Assembly: GCA_041685835.1 (NCBI GenBank)
Contig: JAWLEX010000014.1
Location: 1 to 42,978, forward strand
Source of the DNA: JAIPEI01 sp041685835
Lineage (GTDB): Bacteria; Desulfobacterota; DSM-4660; Desulfatiglandales; HGW-15
Length of the DNA stretch: 42,978 nt
Direction: 5' to 3'
How positions within the stretch are numbered: position 1 is the first letter of the stretch; every line of letters begins with the position of its first letter. A model generated the notes under the pieces. The model was not told the origin of the DNA and made no database searches. It saw only the letters and a list, made by a program, of their open reading frames with translations. Of the stretch, positions 8,276 through 16,196 are shown piece by piece. The position numbers and the translations under genes were made by a program.

Positions 8276-8345
8276 GGGCCTCGCAAAAACCCGCTCGACC
8301 GCCGCCGGCAAGACCATAACCCCTTGGAATTACGTGGGCAGATGA
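8276..8345. repeat. short intergenic repeat, copy B
   Basis: Direct repeat of 6537-6605 (shared GCAAAAACCCGCTC, CCATAACCC and TTGGAATTA blocks with scattered differences), about 25 bp upstream of the acyl-CoA dehydrogenase start. Confidence 0.75.
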
Positions 8346-8594
8346 ATTGCTTCGGGGCTTTCTACAACTCCATCAACGTTCAGAAAGCCCTTTTTATAGC
8401 AGAGTACGTCGATGCTGCAAGGGTAATTCGTTTACCCGCCTTTGTCTAAATTTGGTTTCCACCCGGAAATGGCTGTTTTCCGCAATCTCTGCGTCAATCT
8501 GCGGGATTCCCTGTGTGGCGTACGTAAGTAAGCCTCCTTGTAATCTTTTGATTTATGGATGGGCGCTATCTGATTTCAGTATCGACTGGAAGGG

Positions 8595-8622
8595 TTGATC
8601 GATATAGTATTTCTTGTAAAAT
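8595..8622 (+). promoter_or_regulatory. candidate promoter of the lol-like operon
   Basis: TTGATC (8595-8600), a 16-bp spacer, TAAAAT (8617-8622), about 110 bp before the first gene. GGTTGA (8593-8598) and TCAACC (8625-8630) form an inverted pair bracketing it, which may be an operator. The rest of 8346-8730 shows no gene. Confidence 0.45.
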
Positions 8623-8730
8623 AGTCAACCTGAACACGTGTCGGATCAACAGTCGAACATTGCCTGGAGGCCCGGGCGATTGAGCCGGGCGCCATGTCCG
8701 CACCTTGCCGGAACGGGAGATAACAGGCTG

Positions 8731-9522
8731 ATGAGGGCATTCATTTCATTCCTGTCACTGGGAATCGTCTTCTTCTCGGCCGGCATCGGCGCGGCCCAGG
8801 AAACCTCGGCGGCCCCCCGGATGTTCCTGGAGGACGGCCGGCTCGATCTCGATGCCGTGGTGCATCACTTCGATAACCTCTATCGGGCGGACAGCAGCAT
8901 CGCTGTGGCGGAGTTCACCGTCACGCGGCCCAACCGCACACGGTCCATGACCATGAAGATCTGGACCCGGGGACGCGACAAGGCCCTGATCCTGGTCCAG
9001 GCCCCGGTGCGCGAGGCGGGTACGGCCACCTTGAAGGTCGGGGATAACCTTTGGAACTACCTGCCTCGCATCAAGCGCACTATCCGCATTCCCCCTTCCA
9101 TGATGCTGGCCTCCTGGATGGGAAGCGATTTCACTAATGACGACCTGGTGCGTGAGTCGTCGTTCACCGACGACTATACCTACCGCCTGCTCGGCCCCTC
9201 GGAAGACCCTCCGGGCTGGCTTGTGGCCTTCGATGCGCGGCCGGGGGTGGCCGGCTTGTGGAACCGCATCGAAGTGATCATATCAAAGGACGGCACCATT
9301 CCCGTCCAGGCCCGCTATTTCGATCGCCGGGACCGCCCGGCGCGCTCCATGCACTGGGACGAGGTGCGTGTATTCGACGGCCGGCGGCTTCCGGCCCGCA
9401 TGGTCCTCATCCCGGAGGACGAGGAGGGCCACAGGACCGAGATGAAGTACCGCGAGATCCGGTTCGATGTCGAGGTCCCCGAGGGCACCTTCAGCCTGTC
9501 CAACCTGGAACGCCAGCGCTGA
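8731..9522 (+). CDS. outer-membrane lipoprotein-sorting protein (LolA-like)
   Basis: Predicted periplasmic protein of the LolA/COG2834-like superfamily, which carry lipid or lipoprotein cargo from inner-membrane ABC complexes. From ATG 8731 the protein has 263 residues and begins with a clear signal peptide (MRAFISFLSLGIVFFSAGIGAAQE). The longer frame back to 8638 would place 31 unlikely residues before that signal, so I reject it. The body is beta-rich, with the family-like stretch TRGRDKALILVQAPVREAGT, then LWNYLPRIKRTIRIPPSMM and a MLASWMGSDFTNDDLV segment. It is the first gene of a tight five-gene operon (14 bp to the next gene) that also encodes FtsX permeases, an ATPase and a beta-barrel. 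The cargo is unknown. Confidence 0.8.
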   Translation: MRAFISFLSLGIVFFSAGIGAAQETSAAPRMFLEDGRLDLDAVVHHFDNLYRADSSIAVAEFTVTRPNRTRSMTMKIWTRGRDKALILVQAPVREAGTATLKVGDNLWNYLPRIKRTIRIPPSMMLASWMGSDFTNDDLVRESSFTDDYTYRLLGPSEDPPGWLVAFDARPGVAGLWNRIEVIISKDGTIPVQARYFDRRDRPARSMHWDEVRVFDGRRLPARMVLIPEDEEGHRTEMKYREIRFDVEVPEGTFSLSNLERQR

Positions 9523-9536
9523 CCGGAGGACCGTCC

Positions 9537-10784
9537 ATGACCACCTTACGCATGGCCTGGCGCAGCCTCGGGCGCAACCGCCGCCGCTCCCTGCTGGCGG
9601 TGGGGGCCATAGCCCTGGCGCAGACCACTCTGGTCCTGGTCAACGGATTCATGGCCGGTTCCTACGATCAGATGCTGCACACGATCACCGGCCCGATGGT
9701 AGGGCATGTCCAGGTGCACCATCCCCAATGGCGCGCCGAGCGGGCCGTGGAACGAGCGATTGACCGCCTGGACACAGTGCGGGCCCAGTTGTCCGGCCTG
9801 CCTGAAGTGGAAACGGTCGCGCCCCGCATCTATGCGACCGTGCTGTCGGCCTCCGGCGAAGAGGGCGACCGGCCGGCCGACGCCGATGCGGCCGTAATCG
9901 TGGGTGTCGATCCTCTTGTTGAATCGGACCGCGGCGGTCTTCTGGAATCACTGCCGGCACACTCCCTTCCACGGGGCGACACCGTCGTAATAGGCCGGGT
10001 CCTGGCCAACCGCCTTCGCGTGAAGGAAGGCTCTCAACTGGCGCTCATCGGCCAGGACGTGGACGGGTTCCCGGCCGCCGACCTGTTCCATATCGAAGCG
10101 GTCATGGAGAGCAGGGTGGACCTCGTTCAGACCCGCGGGGTGGTCATGTCCATGGAGCGTGCAGCCGAATTCCTGGTGATGCCGGACCGGGCCCACGAGA
10201 TCGTGGTCCGCGGCTCTCAGGTCGAGCATGCCGGGGACTTGGCGCGCGCGGTGGCTTCCCTGCCGGCCCTGGCCGGGCTGGAGGTCCTCTCCTGGCGGGA
10301 GGCGGCGCCGGAGTTCGCCCGCATGATCGATATGAAGGCCTGGGTGGACCTGGTCTTCCTGGCCGTAGTATTCGTGGCCGCCGCCGCCGGCATCGCCAAC
10401 ACCGCCATGATGTCCACCTTCGAGCGCACGCGCGAGTTCGGCATGCTGCTGGCCATCGGTTCCCGCCCGGCCCGGGTGGTGCGCCTGGTTCTGGTGGAAT
10501 CGGTGTTTCTGGGACTGATAGGCGTGGCCGTAGGCTCCCTTGCCGGCACGGGCCTGGTGCTGCTCTTCGCGCACACCGGAATCGATTATGCCGCGCTTGC
10601 GGGCGTGGACGCCTCTGATGTATCCTTTGTCGGCGTGAGCATTTCCTACATCATCTACCCCCGGCTGGAACTCCAGCATATCGTGTCGGGCCTTTTGGCG
10701 GTGACGCTCACATCTGTGCTGGCGGCCACATGGCCGGCCATGCTGGCGGCACGGCTGGAACCGGCCAAGGCGATGCGGCCATGA
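9537..10784 (+). CDS. FtsX/LolCE-type ABC transporter permease 1
   Basis: Inner-membrane subunit of a type VII (MacB/LolCDE-like) ABC system that uses ATP to move lipids or lipoproteins from the membrane to periplasmic partners. It has 415 residues. One N-terminal membrane helix (about 18-42) is followed by a large periplasmic domain of about 230 residues, then three C-terminal helices (AVVFVAAAAGIANTAMM; VESVFLGLIGVAVG; SGLLAVTLTSVLAATWPAML). It ends in the family tail AARLEPAKAMRP. The start at 9537 follows CGGAGGA, inside a longer open frame that overlaps the previous gene. Its stop overlaps the next permease in an ATGA junction, indicating translational coupling and a heterodimer. Confidence 0.88.
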   Translation: MTTLRMAWRSLGRNRRRSLLAVGAIALAQTTLVLVNGFMAGSYDQMLHTITGPMVGHVQVHHPQWRAERAVERAIDRLDTVRAQLSGLPEVETVAPRIYATVLSASGEEGDRPADADAAVIVGVDPLVESDRGGLLESLPAHSLPRGDTVVIGRVLANRLRVKEGSQLALIGQDVDGFPAADLFHIEAVMESRVDLVQTRGVVMSMERAAEFLVMPDRAHEIVVRGSQVEHAGDLARAVASLPALAGLEVLSWREAAPEFARMIDMKAWVDLVFLAVVFVAAAAGIANTAMMSTFERTREFGMLLAIGSRPARVVRLVLVESVFLGLIGVAVGSLAGTGLVLLFAHTGIDYAALAGVDASDVSFVGVSISYIIYPRLELQHIVSGLLAVTLTSVLAATWPAMLAARLEPAKAMRP

Positions 10785-12010
10785 TCGGCAGGATTTCAGC
10801 AAAATACGCCCTGCGCAGCCTGGGGCGGCACCCGCGCCGCACTATCCTGTCCATACTCGGCGTCGGGATCGGCGTCGCCATCGGGATTGCGGCCACCTCC
10901 TGGATCCGCGGCGGCGCGGAAATGCAGATCCGCGCCGTGTCAGAAAGCGGCACCGGGCACCTTCGCATCGTCCCGCGGGGATGGAGCGCCGAGCGCGACA
11001 TCACCCTGCGCCTGGCCGGCGGTCAGGACACAGCCCGGATGGTGGCCGCCTTTCCGGGCGTGGCAAATGCCGCGCCCCGGTCCCGCGTGAACGGTCTTCT
11101 GGCCTTCGGCAATCGAAATGCCGGCGTCGAGATCGTAGGGGTACGGCCTGAGGTTGAACGGCGGGCCAACCGCATCGTTTACAAGAGCAAAATCGAGGGC
11201 CGCTACCTCCGGCCGGACGACCGGGGCCGTGTGGTGATCGGGCGTACCATCGCAGATCGACTTCGCGTCGAGCTGGAGGACGACCTTTACGTGACGCTGG
11301 CCGGCGCGGACGGCGTACGCGGCGCCATGCTTCGCATCACGGGCATACTGGCTACAGGCGTGCGCGACCTGGATGCCACTGTCTGCCATGTAACCCTCGA
11401 TACTCTGAAGGAGATTTCAGGATACACTGGAACCGGCGATATCAGCATCCTCCTGGACGACCACCGGCGCATCGAAGAGACTCGGCGGGAACTGGCCTTG
11501 CTTCTCGACCAGGCTGAGGTGCTGACCTGGAAAGAAGTCAACCCCGGCATCGCCGCCAATGTGGACGGGGACCGCGGCTTCATTCGAGCAATGGTGGGCG
11601 TCATCATCATGGTGGTGGGCCTGGGAATCATAAGCGCACAGCTGACCGCGGTCATGGAACGCCGCCGGGAAATGGCCGTCTTGACCGCCCTGGGCATGAA
11701 GGCGGGGCAGGTCATCGGCCTGGTGGTCATCGAGGCCCTTGCCGTTGCCTTGGGCGGCGCGGCCGTAGCCCTGGTTTTGGGCGGGACCGCGTCCTACTGG
11801 CTGGCCGTCAGGGGATTCAATTTGCAAGCGCTCATGGGTCCGGACTTCACCTTCGGCGATGTGTTGCTGGACCCGTACATTTACGGGGACTTCGGCCCCT
11901 GGATTATCGCCTACGCGCTGGTATTGTCGGTGGCGGCCACTGTGGCGGCCTCCCTTTATCCCGCCTGGATCGCCGCGCGTCTGCAACCGGCGGATGCACT
12001 GAGAATGTGA
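10781..12010 (+). CDS. FtsX/LolCE-type ABC transporter permease 2
   Basis: Second membrane subunit, 409 residues, paired with the upstream permease. It has the same plan: an N-terminal helix (TILSILGVGIGVAIGIAATS), a periplasmic domain, three C-terminal helices (IIMVVGLGIISAQLTAVMERR; VIEALAVALGGAAVALVLGG; IIAYALVLSVAATVAASL) and the tail YPAWIAARLQPADALRM. The start is the ATG that overlaps the previous stop (ATGA at 10781-10784). An upstream in-frame ATG at 10730 lies inside the first permease and is less likely. Two non-identical permeases resemble LolC/LolE rather than the MacB homodimer. Confidence 0.88.
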   Translation: MIGRISAKYALRSLGRHPRRTILSILGVGIGVAIGIAATSWIRGGAEMQIRAVSESGTGHLRIVPRGWSAERDITLRLAGGQDTARMVAAFPGVANAAPRSRVNGLLAFGNRNAGVEIVGVRPEVERRANRIVYKSKIEGRYLRPDDRGRVVIGRTIADRLRVELEDDLYVTLAGADGVRGAMLRITGILATGVRDLDATVCHVTLDTLKEISGYTGTGDISILLDDHRRIEETRRELALLLDQAEVLTWKEVNPGIAANVDGDRGFIRAMVGVIIMVVGLGIISAQLTAVMERRREMAVLTALGMKAGQVIGLVVIEALAVALGGAAVALVLGGTASYWLAVRGFNLQALMGPDFTFGDVLLDPYIYGDFGPWIIAYALVLSVAATVAASLYPAWIAARLQPADALRM

Positions 12011-12035
12011 CCGTTGATGAGAGGGGTGATCTACC

Positions 12036-12734
12036 ATGCGGCCCGGGACCATTGACAGCCTGATCTCTTCAAGGCAACTGACCAAGGTTTATACCACCGG
12101 CAAGGTGGAGACGCCGGCGCTTCGCGGTGTGGATCTCGAGGTCCGGGCGGGCGAGTTCACCGCCATTGTAGGCCCGTCCGGCAGCGGTAAGACAACCCTG
12201 CTCAACCTCATAGGCGCCCTGGACTCCGCCACGGGCGGCGAACTGGTCGTGCTCGGACGCAATGTGGGCACCATGAGCCGACGCGAGCGGGCGGACATGC
12301 GGCTGCGCGAGCTCGGCTTCGTATTCCAGGCCTACAACCTGGTGCCCGTTCTCACCGCACTCGAGAACGTAGAGTTCGTGCTGGAGCTGCAGGGCGTGGG
12401 CGATGCCCGCCGCCGGCGCGCCCGTGAGGTCATCGAACAGCTCGGCCTGACCCCGCTGGCCGGCCGCCGCCCCGGAGAACTCTCCGGAGGCCAGCAGCAG
12501 CGGGTTGCGGTGGCCCGGGCCGTAGCGTCCCTGCCCCGGCTGGTCCTTGCCGACGAGCCCACCGCGAATCTCGACGGAGAGAACGCCGAAGTGCTCCTGC
12601 AGATGATGCACGACCTGAACCGGGAACATCACATCACCTTTATTTTCTCCACACACGACCCCCGCGTCATAACCCACGCCGGCCGCGTTGTAACGCTGGT
12701 GGACGGGCGCGTCGCCGAGAACACGGAGCGCTGA
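12036..12734 (+). CDS. ABC transporter ATPase, LolD/MacB type
   Basis: Cytosolic ATPase driving the two FtsX permeases. The 232 residues carry Walker A GPSGSGKTT (46-54), the Q-loop (GFVFQAYNLVPVLTALENV), the signature LSGGQQQRVAVARA, Walker B LVLADEPTANLD and the H-loop STHDPR. Length and the FQAYNLVPVLTALENV stretch are typical of the LolD/MacB/FtsE group. The gene sits 25 bp after the second permease, with a purine-rich RBS, and 4 bp before the beta-barrel gene. Family members do not transport through the membrane but perform mechanical work on periplasmic substrates. Here the substrate is probably handed to the LolA-like protein. Confidence 0.92.
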   Translation: MRPGTIDSLISSRQLTKVYTTGKVETPALRGVDLEVRAGEFTAIVGPSGSGKTTLLNLIGALDSATGGELVVLGRNVGTMSRRERADMRLRELGFVFQAYNLVPVLTALENVEFVLELQGVGDARRRRAREVIEQLGLTPLAGRRPGELSGGQQQRVAVARAVASLPRLVLADEPTANLDGENAEVLLQMMHDLNREHHITFIFSTHDPRVITHAGRVVTLVDGRVAENTER

Positions 12735-12738
12735 GCCT

Positions 12739-14031
12739 ATGCACCCGCCCACACGCATGGCCGGGCCCGTTTTTCTGGTCGTCCTGGTCACGGCCTGGGC
12801 ACTGGCAGCAGGTTATGGCCGTGCGGCCGTGTTGTGGGCCGACCAGGAAGGCCGGCGTGTGCTTTCGCTGGATACTTCGCTCAAAGGGACCGCGTTGCTT
12901 TCCCGCGCGCAGGGCGACCCGGCAGCGGCCGGGAAGCGTGATTCGGCCGTGGGCCTGCTGCGGGCCAGGTTTGAGCTGAAGTACGACCACGCCGGCATGA
13001 TGAACACGGGTTTCGCCTACGAGCACCGCATGCGCAGGCAGACAGGGACCGTTGCGGGCGCCGTCCTGAATATCCTGCCCGGCGACGAACCGGCCTCCTA
13101 TCGCATCACCCGGCTCGACCGGCCCGTCAGCCGAAGCGGCGAGACATTTCTCTGGCGGCACGAGATCGATCGGGCCCTGATCAGCTTTCATCCGGCCTGG
13201 GGCGAGGTCACCCTCGGGCGGCAGGCCATCGGCCTGGGCCGGGGTCGGCTCTTCAGCGCTGTGGACATGTTCGCCCCGTTTTCACCCGCAGAAGTGGACC
13301 GCGAATGGCGGCGGGGTGTGGATGCAGCCCGAGTGGAGTATCACCTGTCCGGCACCTCGTCTCTTGAGTGCATCGGCGTTTTCGGGAACTCTTGGCAGGA
13401 CTCCGCCTTTCTGGCGCGCGTCCGCGGCTACCTGGGCGCAGTGGACGGAGAGTTTCTCCTGGGCAGGCGCGGCGATGACCGGCTGGCGGCCATGATAACC
13501 TCGGCGGCACTATGGGATGCCGCCGTGCATGCAGAAGCCGCGTTGTTCAAGATAGGCGAGGCCCGGCCCGGCTTTGGCATACTGGGCAGGGACCGGCTCG
13601 TTGCCAAGGCCGTGCTCGGCGCATCATACACATTCAACATGGGCAACGGCCTCACCCTTCTGGGCGAATACCACTACTCCGGCTTCGGCCTTCACGACCC
13701 CCGGGAAGCTGCACGGCTGCTCGCTACGGACCGCCCCCTTCAAAAGCGCTTCCTGCGCGGCGACACCCAGACCCTCGGGCGGCATAACCTGGGGTTGCAG
13801 GCCTCCTACCCGGTCAACGAGGCGGCCAACGCCGGCCTGCTCATCCTTACAAGCCTTCGGGACGGATCAGGCCTTGTCAGTCCGTCCGTGGTCTGGGACG
13901 TGCGTCGCAACGTGAGCCTGCTGGCCGGCGCCTATGCCCCCTGGGGCCCCCGGCCTTCGGGCAATGTCCTTCGCAGCGAATACGGCGGCACGCCCTGGAG
14001 CCTGTTCCTGCAAGTCAATATTTACTACTGA
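12739..14031 (+). CDS. predicted outer-membrane beta-barrel protein of the ABC operon
   Basis: A 430-residue secreted protein. The N-terminus has a signal-like hydrophobic stretch (AGPVFLVVLVTAWALAAGYG, about residues 8-27). The rest shows alternating, aromatic-rich strands without long hydrophobic helices, and the last residues (SLFLQVNIYY) end in an aromatic residue, as outer-membrane barrels do. I recognise no named family; porin-like and capsule/alginate-type barrels are possible. Its start is 4 bp after the ATPase stop, so it belongs to the operon. A barrel co-encoded with LolA-like, FtsX and LolD-like proteins suggests an outer-membrane terminus for the pathway. It ends 5 bp from the convergent regulator gene, with no hairpin between them. 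Confidence 0.75.
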   Translation: MHPPTRMAGPVFLVVLVTAWALAAGYGRAAVLWADQEGRRVLSLDTSLKGTALLSRAQGDPAAAGKRDSAVGLLRARFELKYDHAGMMNTGFAYEHRMRRQTGTVAGAVLNILPGDEPASYRITRLDRPVSRSGETFLWRHEIDRALISFHPAWGEVTLGRQAIGLGRGRLFSAVDMFAPFSPAEVDREWRRGVDAARVEYHLSGTSSLECIGVFGNSWQDSAFLARVRGYLGAVDGEFLLGRRGDDRLAAMITSAALWDAAVHAEAALFKIGEARPGFGILGRDRLVAKAVLGASYTFNMGNGLTLLGEYHYSGFGLHDPREAARLLATDRPLQKRFLRGDTQTLGRHNLGLQASYPVNEAANAGLLILTSLRDGSGLVSPSVVWDVRRNVSLLAGAYAPWGPRPSGNVLRSEYGGTPWSLFLQVNIYY

Positions 14032-14036
14032 TGCTG

Positions 14037-15770
14037 CTATTCTTCGATAGACATGAGGTAGGACCGGAGATTGCTCCCCTTGTTTCTGAGGCCCAGCTTG
14101 GACCGGATCTTGTGGCGGTGGCTGGAAACCGTGTTAAGAGAAATCCCCAGCAGCTCGCCGATTTCCTTGTTGGTGAGGCCCTCGCGCACCAGGTGGGCTA
14201 TCCTGATCTCCATGGGTGTCAGCCCCAGGGAAGTGGCTGACAGTCGCTGAATGAGCGGAGACGTTATGTTCGTCAGGTTGGACTCCAGGGTGTTGACAAT
14301 GGCCTGCTCCTCTTCATTCAGGAGGCTTCGCTTGAGCCTCTCGATATAGGGCAGGACAAGCTGCTTCAGGTTGGACAGCACGTTCTCCTGGTCGTTCCTT
14401 TTCTTTTCCTCCATCTGCTTCAGCAGGACCTTGAGGGCTATGTTTGCCTCCTCCAGGCTCCTGGACTGGACCTTGAGTTCCGTCTCGCTGGCCTGCAGGT
14501 CATCCATGGCAAGTTTCAGGTCGGTTATGTCCCGGCCTTCGGATATCAGGAGTACAATACGCCCCTCGGCGTTTCTGACCGGTTTTATGGAGATGTCCAT
14601 GTGAACGGTGCGGCTGTTGGGTCCTGCGTTGGTGGTCTCGTATCTGACCAGGTCCCCCTGCGCGGCCCGGGCTATTCCCCTTTTGAGCCTTTCCTGCTCC
14701 TGCCGGGAGTGGGTCCACCAGGGGGTGTTCCAGAATGGTTTTCCGTTGATCTCCGCTTCGTTCGTCCCTACAAAGTCCATGGCCGTCTTGTTCACCTGCA
14801 CCACCGATCCGTCCAGGCTGAGGACCCCTATGAACTGGAACGTCTGGTCGAATATGGCCCGCAGCATGGTCTCGCTCTTCTGCAGGGCCCGCTCAGCCTG
14901 CCTGCGCTCCGTTATCTCACGCTGAAGCCGCTCATTGGTGCGGGAGAGGCTTTCCGTGCGCTCCCGCACCAGGTCCTCCAGGTGGTCCCTGTGCCGCCTC
15001 AGCTCGTCCTCCAGCCGCTTTCGCTGAAAGAATTCCGGTATGTCCACACCACTGAACTCGACGGTCCCGGATTCGGACTGTTTCCCGTATCGCGCTATGT
15101 GCTCCTTTATGCGGTACGGCGGCGCCATTATGAACCTGCAGTGTTCGTCCCCCTTGGCGCGGCATTCTATCTCCGCAGCCACCAGGGGTATCCCGAAGCT
15201 CTCTTCGCACCAGCCGGATGAGTATCCGGCGTTCATGGTGCAGACCGGGAAATCAGTACGTTTCTCGCCCTTGAGCCATGTGTGGGCCTCAAAGGAAAAA
15301 GGATGGTCATAGATGAGATAGTAGTCATCATCAGGCGACGGGTGGGACTCGGGGAGTATCTCCACAAATGCCCACCCTGTGTAGGAGAAGTGGATGGGTC
15401 CGGCGGACAGCTTTTCAATGGGGTCGCTTACTCCCATTCTGGAGAAGAAACTCCGCGCATCAGCCTTTCCGATGGAATGGGCAATATCGAAGAGGAATCC
15501 AAGCGTGACCGCCCTTGCCTCCTTCTCCCCTCGGTCACGGTAGAGGGAAGTCACAAGTTCGAAGAACTCCTTGGACATGGAAGCGGCTCGAACCAGGATA
15601 TAACGTTCACCTGAGACCTCGATGAAGCCCCTGCCCGGGTCCCGCGTTCGCTCTTGAAAATACCGGTCCACATACTCCTGGGCCTTTCTGAAGACCGATT
15701 GCAGCGATTCGGGCACACGTACCGTGTGAAGGCCTTTGTCCAGGGGGTTCCTTCCGTTTTGGTCTTTCAA
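14037..15770 (-). CDS. XylR_N-V4R-PAS-LuxR transcriptional regulator
   Basis: A 577-residue one-component sensor-regulator. Residues about 15-120 resemble the XylR/DmpR N-terminal activator domain, and 125-215 the V4R domain, ending ECRAKGDEHCRFI; conserved cysteines C177, C188, C203 and C211 are present. These domains bind aromatic effectors in XylR/DmpR. A coiled coil (about 250-300) leads to a PAS domain (300-420), a second coiled coil, and a C-terminal LuxR/GerE helix-turn-helix (515-575; LTPMEIRIAHLVREGLTNKE). Unlike XylR there is no AAA+ sigma54 module. It is divergent from the FAD/Fe-S oxidoreductase operon across a 426-bp spacer, so it most likely controls that operon in response to a small, possibly aromatic, molecule. 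Confidence 0.85.
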   Translation of the reverse strand: MKDQNGRNPLDKGLHTVRVPESLQSVFRKAQEYVDRYFQERTRDPGRGFIEVSGERYILVRAASMSKEFFELVTSLYRDRGEKEARAVTLGFLFDIAHSIGKADARSFFSRMGVSDPIEKLSAGPIHFSYTGWAFVEILPESHPSPDDDYYLIYDHPFSFEAHTWLKGEKRTDFPVCTMNAGYSSGWCEESFGIPLVAAEIECRAKGDEHCRFIMAPPYRIKEHIARYGKQSESGTVEFSGVDIPEFFQRKRLEDELRRHRDHLEDLVRERTESLSRTNERLQREITERRQAERALQKSETMLRAIFDQTFQFIGVLSLDGSVVQVNKTAMDFVGTNEAEINGKPFWNTPWWTHSRQEQERLKRGIARAAQGDLVRYETTNAGPNSRTVHMDISIKPVRNAEGRIVLLISEGRDITDLKLAMDDLQASETELKVQSRSLEEANIALKVLLKQMEEKKRNDQENVLSNLKQLVLPYIERLKRSLLNEEEQAIVNTLESNLTNITSPLIQRLSATSLGLTPMEIRIAHLVREGLTNKEIGELLGISLNTVSSHRHKIRSKLGLRNKGSNLRSYLMSIEE

Positions 15771-16196
15771 CGCCTCTCCCCTGATGATAAACCAAAAACA
15801 GGCACAGTGTGTTATTTGACACCAACGAGGTCAGGGCTGATATGTTGTCGTGATGCTACACGAACGGATTCCAGAGTGTCAAACCACAAATCATCCCATG
15901 GGCTGCGCAGAAGGCAGCCTCGGCAAAACCAATACGGCCCCTGCAGGGGAGATATTTCGAATAAAAGCGCTTGACATGGGCGCAGTCTCGATATAGCCTT
16001 CAGGCAATACGTTAATATATTAATAATCAATATCCACTCTATTAGCGTTTTAAGCGAGCCCGTCCGGTTGGCGCGGGATGAAACCAGCTGTTTTAATTAT
16101 ATAAACCCTATGCAATAAAAGGGAAAGCTGATTAGAGAATTTTTCCTCGTAACTTCAGGATCTTTTCAACAATTATCGTGTTATGGAGGTTGAGGT
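15771..16196. promoter_or_regulatory. divergent regulatory region between the sensor and the FAD/Fe-S operon
   Basis: 426 bp without a supported gene. It contains a TTGACA (15971-15976) with a possible TATAGC at 15-bp spacing (15992-15997), a perfect 12-bp palindrome TTAATATATTAA (16012-16023), and an AT-rich run up to the GGAGG that precedes ATG 16197. LuxR-type activators commonly bind AT-rich dyads, so the palindrome is a candidate operator. No sigma54 -24/-12 element was found. Confidence 0.45.

Noticed and set aside
9258..9536. N-terminal extension of the first permease
   Set aside because: It overlaps the LolA-like gene in another frame; the ATG at 9537 has a strong RBS and gives the normal FtsX N-terminus.
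16012..16196. Sigma54 promoter before the FAD/Fe-S operon
   Set aside because: A TGGCGCG-like block is present near 16069 but no GC at the -12 position follows, and the regulator lacks a sigma54-interaction domain.
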